From Methanosarcinales archaeon (GTDB lineage: Archaea; Halobacteriota; Syntropharchaeia; Alkanophagales; Methanospirareceae), in contig DAOUYX010000092.1 in assembly GCA_030665925.1 (NCBI GenBank), positions 1-6,534 on the forward strand: a stretch of DNA of 6,534 nucleotides, read 5' to 3'. Position numbers and translations under genes: made by a program. Numbering within the stretch: the first letter of the stretch is position 1; the number at the start of each line of letters is the position of its first letter. This document shows, one piece after another, positions 1 through 5,918 of this stretch. The notes beneath the pieces are model-generated. The model was not told where the DNA came from. It saw nothing but the letters and a program-made list of their open reading frames with translations, and ran no database searches.

Positions 1-432
1 AGGAGATTAAAAGCGGGATGGGTGTCAAAAGAAGACCAGTTAAACCTCGTTGAAGCTTTTCATTACCGCCTCGCGGCGGATAATCTCGAAAGAATCGGCG
101 ACCATACGGTAAAGATTGCAAATATGCTCCGTTCTATTGACTTTGATAAGGATGTGCCGAAGGATATTACGGGCAGGCTCGTGGAGGTAGGGAAGGATTC
201 GCTGGATAGTATTGAGAAAGGCGTCATTTCACTCCGAAGCACGGATACAGAGCTTGCGAGCAGGGTATTGAGCTGGAATGCGAGGATAAAGGAGAAGATA
301 TCGGAAATCAGCCGATTGACGATTGCCACACCAAATGCGTTACCTCTTGGAATCATAACCGACAGTATCAGCAGGATAGGGGACTATGCGGAAAACATTG
401 CGGAACTTGCAATTGATTTACACCAATTATAG
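1..432 (+). CDS. PhoU-domain protein, 5' truncated by window edge
   Basis: This is the C-terminal 143 residues of a PhoU-family protein. The frame is open to base 1 (it begins RRLKAGW), so the GTG at 22 is only an internal codon. PhoU domains are three-helix bundles that bind metal clusters and modulate phosphate transport and signalling in the cytoplasm. The visible part has the family's helix signature LERIGDHTVKIA near its start, with an ExxxD metal-ligand pattern. A second copy, SRIGDYAENIAE, lies near the C-terminus, with Ser in place of the usual acidic first ligand. Many archaeal PhoU proteins carry an AbrB/SpoVT DNA-binding domain at the N-terminus, but that part is outside the window. 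The 3' end overlaps the next gene by 47 bases, which suggests co-transcription. No Pst transporter genes are visible. Family assignment is firm; the precise role is not. Confidence 0.88.
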   Translation, partial: RRLKAGWVSKEDQLNLVEAFHYRLAADNLERIGDHTVKIANMLRSIDFDKDVPKDITGRLVEVGKDSLDSIEKGVISLRSTDTELASRVLSWNARIKEKISEISRLTIATPNALPLGIITDSISRIGDYAENIAELAIDLHQL

Positions 433-820
433 GGTAATTCCTTTCTTCCTCTGTATATCTGTTGCGATAGACTACACATTAACGTTGTATCTCGCAGGGA
501 GCAGGGAAGCAATCCAGCGATACGAATTCAGTCCGCTGCTCAGATATGCGATGGAACACAACGTTGTAATCATTTATCTCGTGTTCACCATCTTCTTCTA
601 CTACGTATCCGCGTACATCGTGTTAAAACTCCTCAAAGACGAGCCGATATACAGTGCTGGCGTTGCTCTTATTCTGCTGCTGAGCATAACGCACCTGCTC
701 GGTGGGCTATCGTGGGTGTTCAGGAATGCCTGGTACTCGAATATGGTAATGGCGTTATCGCTCGCTTCCATCGCACTTGCAATTGCATCTTTTGGTTATG
801 TAATTCTTCGGCGAGCATAA
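386..820 (+). CDS. small four-helix membrane protein, unknown function
   Basis: The predicted product has 144 residues and four hydrophobic segments at about 17-37, 59-83, 90-111 and 117-141, so it is an integral membrane protein with almost no soluble domain. The first helix carries an internal Asp (IDYTLTLYLAG) and is followed by EFSP near residue 47. This loosely recalls the D...T...ExNP pattern of DUF5658-type small membrane proteins, but I hold that weakly. The ATG at 386 lies inside the PhoU gene, 47 bases before its stop, and has a G-rich AGGGG stretch just upstream that could act as a ribosome binding site. TTG codons at 398, 407 and 413 are alternative starts that would shorten the overlap. 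Being nested with the PhoU gene implies a shared transcript, but gives no functional clue. Confidence 0.7.
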   Translation: MRKTLRNLQLIYTNYRVIPFFLCISVAIDYTLTLYLAGSREAIQRYEFSPLLRYAMEHNVVIIYLVFTIFFYYVSAYIVLKLLKDEPIYSAGVALILLLSITHLLGGLSWVFRNAWYSNMVMALSLASIALAIASFGYVILRRA

Positions 821-830
821 TCTATATACA

Positions 831-842
831 CTATAAATTTTA
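831..842 (+). promoter_or_regulatory. candidate TATA box upstream of small ORF
   Basis: CTATAAATTTTA, just after the membrane-protein stop, is close to the archaeal TATA-box pattern. A second TATA-like run, CTATATACA, sits at 822-830. Transcription would begin near 860, ahead of the short ORF at 893. The assignment rests only on base composition and spacing. Confidence 0.3.
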
Positions 843-892
843 CATAGGCAACCAATATCAAGGCGGATGATGGATGATAATAGACAAAAGAG

Positions 893-1060
893 ATGAGAAT
901 AATCATAAGCATGGTTATGGCGGTGACACTTTCGGTGTACACGTTTGGTAGTGCATGCTGGTATGCAGCCACCTCGCTCTTTAATTCCATCATACCACTC
1001 GTTTCACTCGCTTTCGTTGTTTATCTTGCGTTCATCTATTTTATGTATAGATTTTATTGA
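893..1060 (+). CDS. possible 55-aa two-helix membrane micro-protein
   Basis: An ATG at 893 opens a 56-codon frame ending in TGA at 1058-1060. The product would be strongly hydrophobic, with one segment at about residues 2-25 (starting MRIIISMVMAVTLSVY), a second at about 32-52, and a basic-aromatic tail ending YRFY. Codon choice (ATA, AGA, GCG, GTG) resembles the neighbouring genes. No good Shine-Dalgarno sequence precedes it. A nine-codon frame from ATG 867 ends in a TGA overlapping this ATG (ATGA), which could allow translational coupling. The opposite strand also has a hydrophobic 65-codon frame (993 down to 796), but that one runs into the end of the upstream gene. No family is recognised, and chance is a real possibility. 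Confidence 0.38.
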   Translation: MRIIISMVMAVTLSVYTFGSACWYAATSLFNSIIPLVSLAFVVYLAFIYFMYRFY

Positions 1061-1078
1061 AAAGAAAAGATATATATT
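1059..1078 (+). promoter_or_regulatory. candidate archaeal promoter (BRE + TATA) for ino1 operon
   Basis: A purine-rich tract at 1059-1070, like a TFB-recognition element, runs directly into TATATATT at 1071-1078. Initiation about 25 bases downstream would give a leader of roughly 60-70 nucleotides before the GTG at 1166. A second candidate, CTTTATAC at 1118-1125, would give a much shorter leader that still contains the Shine-Dalgarno sequence. I cannot decide between them from sequence alone. Confidence 0.45.
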
Positions 1079-1150
1079 ATTTTCATATCATCAAAAATAG
1101 TAAAGCTTATAGATATTCTTTATACGTCTTAGCGAAAAACAAAAATAAAA

Positions 1151-1158
1151 GAGGTGAT
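1151..1158 (+). promoter_or_regulatory. Shine-Dalgarno that fixes the ino1 start
   Basis: GAGGTGAT complements the conserved archaeal 16S rRNA 3' end (AUCACCUCC). It ends 7 bases before the GTG at 1166, the normal spacing. The in-frame GTG at 1154 lies inside this element, so it is rejected as the start. Confidence 0.8.
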
Positions 1159-1165
1159 AAAAAGA

Positions 1166-2251
1166 GTGAAGGAGATAAAATTGGCAGTTGCTGGCGTTGG
1201 GAACTGCGCAAGTTCTCTTGTCCAAGGTATCGAATATTACAAACACGTGGATGCGAAGGATTGCATCGGTTTGATGCATTATGAGATAAATGGATACAGA
1301 CCAGGGGATATAGAGGTTGTAGCGGCATTTGACGTAGATAAGAGGAAAGTGGGGAAGGACTTAAGTGAAGCGGTTTTTGCAGAGCCTAACTGCACTACGG
1401 TTTTTTACCGGGTGCCTTATTATGGTGTGGGGGTGGAGATGGGACCTGTTTTGGATGGTGTGGCACCACATATGCACCAGTATCCAATGGACAAAACCTT
1501 CGTGGTTGCAGATGAGGAGCCTTGCAATGTGGTGAAGGTGCTCAAAGACAGCGGTGCAGAGATTTTGGTGAATTACACGCCCGTAGGCTCGGAGCAGGCG
1601 ACGAGGTTCTATGCGAAAGCGGCTCTGGAAGCGGGCGTGGCGTTTGTCAACTGCATGCCGGTGTTCATCGCATCTGACCCGGAATGGGGGAGGCGATTCG
1701 AGGAGAGGAAATTGCCGGTGGTCGGTGATGATGTGAAATCGCAGATTGGTGCCACGATTGTTCACAGAACGCTTGCGAAGTTGTTCAACGACCGTGGATG
1801 TAAACTTGACCGAACGTATCAGCTTAACACAGGAGGAAACACCGACTTTTTGAATATGCTTAACCGCGAGAGATTGAAATCAAAGAAGATTTCGAAGACA
1901 GAAGCGGTGCAATCAGTTCTGGATGAGCCGTTGATGCCGGATAACATCCATATAGGACCCTCAGATTACGTACCCTGGCAGCGTGACAACAAGATATGTT
2001 TCTTGCGGATGGAAGGAAGAATATTTGGAGATATTCCGATAGACCTCGAACTCAGGCTTTCCGTGGAGGACTCGCCTAACAGTGGAGGAAGCACGATTGA
2101 TGCGATACGAGTATGCAAACTTGCACTGGACAGAGAAATTGCAGGACCACTGATAGAAATATCTGCGTATACGATGAAGCATCCCCCGGTACAGTATCCG
2201 GACGGAGTGGCAAGAGAACTTGTGGAGAGATTTATAGGAGCAGAAAAATAG
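1166..2251 (+). CDS. ino1: myo-inositol-3-phosphate synthase (Ino1 type)
   Basis: This cytoplasmic NAD-dependent enzyme isomerises D-glucose-6-phosphate to 1L-myo-inositol-3-phosphate (also written 1L-myo-inositol-1-phosphate), the entry step to inositol lipids and solutes. The 361-residue product starts MKEIKLAVAGVGNCASS, whose GxGxxxS loop (10-16) binds the dinucleotide. Other family blocks are AAFDVD (53-58), YTPVGSEQA (137-145), FVNCMPVFIASDP (160-172), GDDVKSQIGAT (187-197, with conserved Lys191), GGNTDFLNML (223-232) and SPNSGG (303-308). Length and motifs match the compact, roughly 360-370-residue mycobacterial/archaeal-type Ino1 and not the roughly 500-residue eukaryotic form. GTG at 1166 is chosen because a strong Shine-Dalgarno sequence precedes it; starting at 1154 would add four residues and overlap that element. 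It is the first gene of a three-gene operon, 15 bases ahead of the glycosyltransferase. Identification is secure. Confidence 0.96.
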   Translation: MKEIKLAVAGVGNCASSLVQGIEYYKHVDAKDCIGLMHYEINGYRPGDIEVVAAFDVDKRKVGKDLSEAVFAEPNCTTVFYRVPYYGVGVEMGPVLDGVAPHMHQYPMDKTFVVADEEPCNVVKVLKDSGAEILVNYTPVGSEQATRFYAKAALEAGVAFVNCMPVFIASDPEWGRRFEERKLPVVGDDVKSQIGATIVHRTLAKLFNDRGCKLDRTYQLNTGGNTDFLNMLNRERLKSKKISKTEAVQSVLDEPLMPDNIHIGPSDYVPWQRDNKICFLRMEGRIFGDIPIDLELRLSVEDSPNSGGSTIDAIRVCKLALDREIAGPLIEISAYTMKHPPVQYPDGVARELVERFIGAEK

Positions 2252-2266
2252 AAATATCTACGTAGC

Positions 2267-3358
2267 ATGAAAGAGAAGGTAGCCATAATTTCTAAAGGCA
2301 TCTGGCCTCAAATTACTGGAGGGGCAGAACTGGTAACGTATAAAGTAACTCAAGAACTTCAGAGAAAGGGGTACAACGTTTCTTTGATTAATAAAGAGTG
2401 GGAATGCAAGGAGAGTAGACCAGAAATGAGTACTATAATAGATTGGGCTTGGGCTGAGGACGCAGCGAGAAAGGCGATGGCAGTGGACCCTGATGTGATT
2501 TATATCAGTCAGTACTGGTGGGAAGGAGCGGCGCACTTCATTAACGATACCTATCCAGTCGTCCTGATGATACATGATCTGGGATTTCTGGAGGTCGAGC
2601 TTGACCCTGAGATGAGACATCAAATGATGGGTGCATGGCATAAAAGTATAAACAGGGCTCAAAAATTGATTGTTGCAGGAAAGAGAAACCAGGATATGCT
2701 GTTCGAGACTTTCCCTCAAGCGAAAGAAAAAACAATCCTTATTCCTCTGGGAGTAGAACTCCCTGCGAATGTTGCACCTCATGCTTCCTCGAATAAAATC
2801 GTTTATGTTGGAAGAATCACTCGTTATAAGGGAATCCACTGTCTAATAAAAGCATTTCAGGAAGTTTCACGAGTTTTCCCTGAAGCTGAACTTCATATTT
2901 ACGGTCAGATCTCCACAGGACTTGGTGATTATCATCAAGAACTTCTCAGCTTATTGAGAAAAATAGGGATAAAAAAGATTAATTATGTTCCAAAATGGTT
3001 TTCAGAAGAAGAGAAGATCCGGATGATTCAAGAGGCGGGGGTAGTTGTTTATCCCTCGATAGGTTCAGAGGGGTTTGGAATAGGACCTTTAGAAGGCTTG
3101 GGAATCAATGGCGTGGTAGTAGCATCTGATGTATTTGAAGAAACGGGGGTTATCAGCAGGGACGTGGCCTTTGTTTATCCATCGCATTCGACTCAAGAGC
3201 TCACGCAACAGTTAATAAAAGCCATGAGTCTCTCCCCAGAGGATAAGGCGCTACAAAGAGAGAAGGCGAGCCGATGGGTTGCCAATTTTACCTGGGAAAG
3301 GCATGTTGATGCCCTTGAAGAAGTATTTAAAAGTCTCTGGAGCAGGAAAGATGTTTAA
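2267..3358 (+). CDS. GT4-family glycosyltransferase (group 1)
   Basis: The 363-residue product has the GT-B layout of retaining, nucleotide-sugar-dependent glycosyltransferases. Its N-terminal domain contains the glycine loop ITGGAELVTYKV (17-28), the typical acceptor-side signature, and MIHDLG (101-106). Its C-terminal domain contains VGRITRYKGI (181-190, with the donor-phosphate Arg/Lys pair) and the EX7E motif at Glu268/Glu276 within SEGFGIGPLEG. No signal peptide or membrane helix is evident, so it probably acts in the cytoplasm or at the inner membrane face. It begins 15 bases after ino1 without a clear Shine-Dalgarno sequence and overlaps the kinase gene by 8 bases, so translation is probably coupled. 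The context suggests an inositol-containing acceptor, such as inositol phosphate (as for actinobacterial MshA) or an inositol lipid. It is shorter than MshA, and donor and acceptor cannot be read from the sequence. Confidence 0.88.
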   Translation: MKEKVAIISKGIWPQITGGAELVTYKVTQELQRKGYNVSLINKEWECKESRPEMSTIIDWAWAEDAARKAMAVDPDVIYISQYWWEGAAHFINDTYPVVLMIHDLGFLEVELDPEMRHQMMGAWHKSINRAQKLIVAGKRNQDMLFETFPQAKEKTILIPLGVELPANVAPHASSNKIVYVGRITRYKGIHCLIKAFQEVSRVFPEAELHIYGQISTGLGDYHQELLSLLRKIGIKKINYVPKWFSEEEKIRMIQEAGVVVYPSIGSEGFGIGPLEGLGINGVVVASDVFEETGVISRDVAFVYPSHSTQELTQQLIKAMSLSPEDKALQREKASRWVANFTWERHVDALEEVFKSLWSRKDV

Positions 3359-4310
3359 TGGAATCCCAAATTTCACGAAAAAGAAAAAAGAAGATATATT
3401 CCCAGCTAAACCACCCTATTTCCTCTCTTTGGGGTTAATAACCCATGACCTTGCCAAGGAAAATAAAGAAATAATAGGTGGTGCTTCGGCATATTCGGCG
3501 ATATTGGCAAGGAACTTTGGGCTGGATTCTGCAATAGTCACCAGCATAGGGCAGGATTTTATGGATTTCGATTCATTAAAAGGCGTTTGGTTAGCGTATC
3601 AAACAGGGAAACGCACAACGACATTCATAAATAAAACTTTTAAAAAAAGTTTTATCAAAAGCGCTTCGCAGAAAGGAAGGGAAAATATAAGCGAAGGGAG
3701 AGTTCAATATGTTACAGGTGTTGCGGATAGGATAAGGGAAGAAACGATACCAGAGGAGTGGTTTAGCGCTGAGATCATTTATATATGCCCGGTACTGGGT
3801 GAGTTGGAGGAGGAGATAATTAAGAGGTTTGAGGGTTCTATGATTGGTGTAGCACCACAGGGCTGGCTGAGGAGCGTTGGCGAAGGTGGGAGAATAGAGA
3901 AAAAGAGGTGGGAAAAAGCGAATGAGGTTTTGTCAAGGGTGGATTTTGTGATAGTTAGCGAAGAGGATGTGTTTGAGGAGGATGTTCAGAGATATGTGGA
4001 ACTTTCAAATATTTTCGTGCTGACAAGGGGCAGTAAAGGTGCGGAATTGTATTGGGACAAGGGAAAGCGTCATGAACATATACCTGTTTTTGAAAGCGAA
4101 GAGGTGGATGCTACTGGTGCTGGTGACATGTTTGGCGCCGCTTTCTTGCTGAGGTATTATGAAACGAAAGATGTACATAAAGCTGCGATATTTGCATCTT
4201 GCGCTGCTTCTTTTGTCGTTGAAAAGGAGGGTGTTGAAGGTGTTCCTTATAGAGAAGAAGTTGAAAAGAGGATGGAGAAAGAAGGAAGAGATTTTCTCTC
4301 CATCAAATAA
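3351..4310 (+). CDS. PfkB/ribokinase-family sugar kinase, possibly inositol kinase
   Basis: This is a 319-residue ATP-dependent kinase of the ribokinase superfamily. Visible motifs are the substrate-lid glycines GGASAYSA (43-50), IGQDF (66-70), APQGWLR (168-174), VSEED (202-206), TRGSKGA (225-231) and the anion-hole/catalytic motif DATGAGDMF (253-261, catalytic base Asp259). The characterised archaeal myo-inositol 3-kinase of Thermococcus and the plant inositol kinases belong to this superfamily. Position directly behind ino1 and opposite an inositol-phosphate cytidylyltransferase makes inositol a reasonable substrate guess, but sugars or nucleosides are not excluded. ATG 3351 is preferred over the upstream in-frame ATG at 3279: it follows a GGAG-type site (3339-3342), overlaps the previous stop by only 8 bases, and avoids an unlikely 24-residue extension. 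An A7 run and a perfect 11-base inverted repeat lie inside at 3631-3655. Confidence 0.87.
   Translation: MFNGIPNFTKKKKEDIFPAKPPYFLSLGLITHDLAKENKEIIGGASAYSAILARNFGLDSAIVTSIGQDFMDFDSLKGVWLAYQTGKRTTTFINKTFKKSFIKSASQKGRENISEGRVQYVTGVADRIREETIPEEWFSAEIIYICPVLGELEEEIIKRFEGSMIGVAPQGWLRSVGEGGRIEKKRWEKANEVLSRVDFVIVSEEDVFEEDVQRYVELSNIFVLTRGSKGAELYWDKGKRHEHIPVFESEEVDATGAGDMFGAAFLLRYYETKDVHKAAIFASCAASFVVEKEGVEGVPYREEVEKRMEKEGRDFLSIK
3631..3655. repeat. perfect 11-bp inverted repeat inside kinase gene
   Basis: ATAAAACTTTT at 3631-3641 and AAAAGTTTTAT at 3645-3655 are exact reverse complements separated by AAA. The structure lies wholly within the coding sequence (NKTFKKSFI) and is very AT-rich. It may be a by-product of Lys/Phe codons. 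Confidence 0.7.
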
Positions 4311-4337
4311 CGTCATGAAAATTGCAAAGTGCGAAAA

Positions 4338-4688
4338 TCACCTAATTTTCTCCCGATCCGCAACATACAAATGCTTAATAGCGCTTGAAGCATATACAAC
4401 TGCTGTAATTCCGGAATGGAACGCGATAAAAAATAATGAGTATAGTGGAACGCCCAATATAATACCGACAAAAATCGGGATATTGTACAGGTTCCTTCTA
4501 CCCGCGACCCTTCTAAAAATTCGTTCAAAATTTCCAGCGTCGTCTAAACTTTTCCCCGCTGCCCTTCTAAATTGGTCATATACGTGCCTGTAGAACGCTA
4601 CAAAAAGGATTATGAATATATACACAGGATTAACGGGGTGGCACTCCGGGTAGAACTGAAGAGGAACCAGGACAGAGCTATAAACCAT
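4338..4688 (-). pseudogene. C-terminal part of CDP-alcohol phosphotransferase, out of frame with its N-terminal part
   Basis: This frame (stop TGA at 4340-4338) encodes what looks like the missing membrane end of the upstream cytidylyltransferase/phosphotransferase gene. It contains a hydrophobic helix (YIFIILFVAFYR, about residues 23-34), an amphipathic stretch with basic residues ending in GRRNLYNIPIFVGI (63-76), and a hydrophobic run to about residue 105. The gene at 5716-4610 stops after its catalytic motif with too few helices, and this segment continues in the -1 frame with an overlap of 79 bases. Re-reading one base joins them into 460 codons (459 residues), a sensible length for a bifunctional enzyme. 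The ATG at 4688 is therefore probably an internal artefact. The cause could be a one-base deletion in the genome, an assembly error, or less likely programmed frameshifting. The gene end lies 27 bases from the convergent kinase gene. Confidence 0.72.
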
Positions 4689-5716
4689 GAAAATTCATAT
4701 AGCAGATCAAAGGAATGTTCCATTGAACCGAGTTTTGAGGTCTTCAATTTCACCCTCGCTAATTTACCATCCAAACCATCAACTATTCCTACAACAAAAG
4801 TGAGAATTGAGGCAGGAAGCAGATAACCGAAGAGAAATAAAGCAGTTACTGTGTACGCTAATATATTGGATGTGATAGTCATTTGATTGGGAGTAATATC
4901 GAAATTAGAAAGGAAAGCCACCAACTTATTCTCTACCGGTTTATGGATATAGTAGGCAAGAGCATCGGATGGGTTTTTGCTCGCGTTCTCGATGATCATC
5001 TCCTTAGCTCTTCTTAAATCCTCTTCTGTATCAACATCTATCCACCAGGGCTTTATCTCTTTTCTCATCTTTGATGCATAACTCTCAATCAGGGTAATAT
5101 CAAATATCTCAGCATCTTCATTCCTGGCTGCCTCGGCAATACCATCTGCAAGCTCAGTATTACCTTCTTTTACCGCCTCTTCTACATAAGAGAAGATTTC
5201 CGGTGAGCAGAGGAATATGCCAGTATCTATCCCGTTTTGATTTTCTATATCCTTGCCTATATCAATGATCCTCCCGTTCTTTTCCAGAACCTTTGTATCC
5301 CCTGATAATGGTTCTCTTCTATCAACAGCTAAAACAACAGCACTTCTTCCATCGTAATCAATAAGCTCGCTCAGAATGCGAGCATCAAAGATGTGGTCAG
5401 ACATCAGCAGGATAAAATTTTCGTCCAGAAATTCCCTCGCATTTAAAACAGAAACCCCGTTTCCCTTCTGCCATTCTTTATTTTCTATATAATTTATTTC
5501 TACACCATACCTGCTCCCATCTCCTAATTTTGATATTATCCTGTCTCCAAGATAACCAACAACAATAAAAAATTCACCGATGCCCGCTTGCTTTGCGGTC
5601 AACAATACTCTTTCAATCAAAGATAAGCCTAAAAGTTGAATTAAAGGCTTAGGTTTATCTTCAGTTAAACGGTTTAGCCTGGTTCCTTCTCCTGCTGCAA
5701 TTATCAGAGCTTTCAT
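4610..5716 (-). CDS. bifunctional inositol-phosphate cytidylyltransferase / CDP-alcohol phosphotransferase (IPCT/DIPPS-like), frame broken at C-terminus
   Basis: Residues 1-240 form a sugar-phosphate nucleotidyltransferase domain: AAGEGTRL (7-14), KPKPL (21-25), QKGNGVSV (83-90), LLMSDHIFD (103-111, metal ligand Asp107), GIDTGIF (162-168) and WWIDVDTEEDL (224-234). The GNG...MSDH combination is typical of CTP:inositol-1-phosphate cytidylyltransferases. After a linker, two hydrophobic segments (about 282-310) lead into the CDP-alcohol phosphotransferase motif D313xxD316G317xxA320R321x8G330. In characterised archaeal fusions these domains make CDP-inositol and then transfer it to inositol phosphate, giving di-myo-inositol phosphate phosphate, a thermophile solute precursor. 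The third and fourth motif acids are atypical: Glu333 and Asp337, each one residue early. The frame stops at 368 residues, short of the usual six helices, and the rest continues in the -1 frame (4688-4338). ATG 5716 follows a TGA-GAT junction with a short upstream ORF. CDP-inositol chemistry is inferred from motifs; another polyol is possible. Confidence 0.85.
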   Translation of the reverse strand: MKALIIAAGEGTRLNRLTEDKPKPLIQLLGLSLIERVLLTAKQAGIGEFFIVVGYLGDRIISKLGDGSRYGVEINYIENKEWQKGNGVSVLNAREFLDENFILLMSDHIFDARILSELIDYDGRSAVVLAVDRREPLSGDTKVLEKNGRIIDIGKDIENQNGIDTGIFLCSPEIFSYVEEAVKEGNTELADGIAEAARNEDAEIFDITLIESYASKMRKEIKPWWIDVDTEEDLRRAKEMIIENASKNPSDALAYYIHKPVENKLVAFLSNFDITPNQMTITSNILAYTVTALFLFGYLLPASILTFVVGIVDGLDGKLARVKLKTSKLGSMEHSFDLLYEFSWFIALSWFLFSSTRSATPLILCIYS

Positions 5717-5719
5717 ATC

Positions 5720-5821
5720 TCACGCCTTTTCTTTCTCAAGTTTCTGCTTCACCCACTTTACCATTGCTCTTACCCCGTGCTTCCATTTACTTATACTATA
5801 TCCCTGTATTTGATTGTACAT
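5720..5821 (-). CDS. possible 33-aa ORF coupled to cytidylyltransferase gene
   Basis: ATG at 5821 opens a 34-codon frame ending in TGA at 5722-5720, only 3 bases before the cytidylyltransferase ATG. GGAAGG at 5839-5834 lies 12 bases upstream and could be its ribosome binding site. The product is basic and probably helical (YSISKWKHGVRAMVKWVKQK in its middle), with no membrane segment. I do not recognise a family. The frame stays open upstream to a stop near 5882, and the text reads like a protein C-terminus, so it may be the remnant of a longer gene cut by the repeat just upstream. Alternatively it is a coupling leader peptide, or chance. Confidence 0.4.
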   Translation of the reverse strand: MYNQIQGYSISKWKHGVRAMVKWVKQKLEKEKA

Positions 5822-5845
5822 AAAGTATAACTTCCTTCCATTTAA

Positions 5846-5918
5846 GACGCGGACTAACACGAATTTACGCAGATTTATTTAAGTTTAACATTATTGATTT
5901 TTATCATCTGTGTTCATT
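5846..5918. repeat. degenerate dispersed intergenic repeat, partly palindromic
   Basis: The left half (5846-5876) reads as CGCGGACTAACACGAATT followed by TACGCAGATTT. The right half contains CATCTGTGTTCATT (5905-5918), whose reverse complement, AATGAACACAGATG, resembles the left words. Such CGCGGATTAACACGGATTTACGCAGAT-like strings recur between genes in many prokaryotic genomes as short non-coding repeats. The AT-rich centre (5877-5904) separates the arms. The identification is from memory of the motif; copy number in this genome cannot be judged from one window. Confidence 0.5.
5873..5883 (-). promoter_or_regulatory. weak TATA-box candidate inside the repeat
   Basis: On the minus strand this reads CTTAAATAAAT, a passable TATA box. 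Initiation about 25 bases downstream, near 5853, would precede the 33-codon ORF and the cytidylyltransferase gene. The repeat may thus supply the promoter, but the match is only compositional. Confidence 0.22.

Noticed and set aside
796..993. 65-codon hydrophobic minus-strand frame
   Set aside because: It overlaps the end of the membrane-protein gene and the opposite-strand micro-protein candidate. It has no clear ribosome binding site and no recognisable family, and hydrophobicity on both strands is expected in this AT-rich sequence.
1154..1165. Upstream GTG start for ino1
   Set aside because: The GTG at 1154 is part of the GAGGTGAT Shine-Dalgarno element; 1166 has correct spacing and gives the usual family N-terminus.
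2258..2839. 193-codon minus-strand frame opposite the glycosyltransferase
   Set aside because: It lies entirely over a well-supported + strand gene, and its Cys/His/Ser-rich, motif-free translation is typical of an antisense shadow.
3279..3350. Longer N-terminus for the kinase starting at ATG 3279
   Set aside because: It would overlap the glycosyltransferase by 80 bases and add 24 residues with no kinase character; ATG 3351 has a GGAG site and a short overlap.
4159..4593. 144-codon + strand frame spanning the convergent gene ends
   Set aside because: It is antisense to the phosphotransferase C-terminus and out of frame with the kinase; the translation has no family character.
4610..4690. 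Programmed -1 ribosomal frameshift
   Set aside because: No slippery heptamer or obvious downstream structure is seen on the minus strand, so a one-base deletion or assembly error is simpler.
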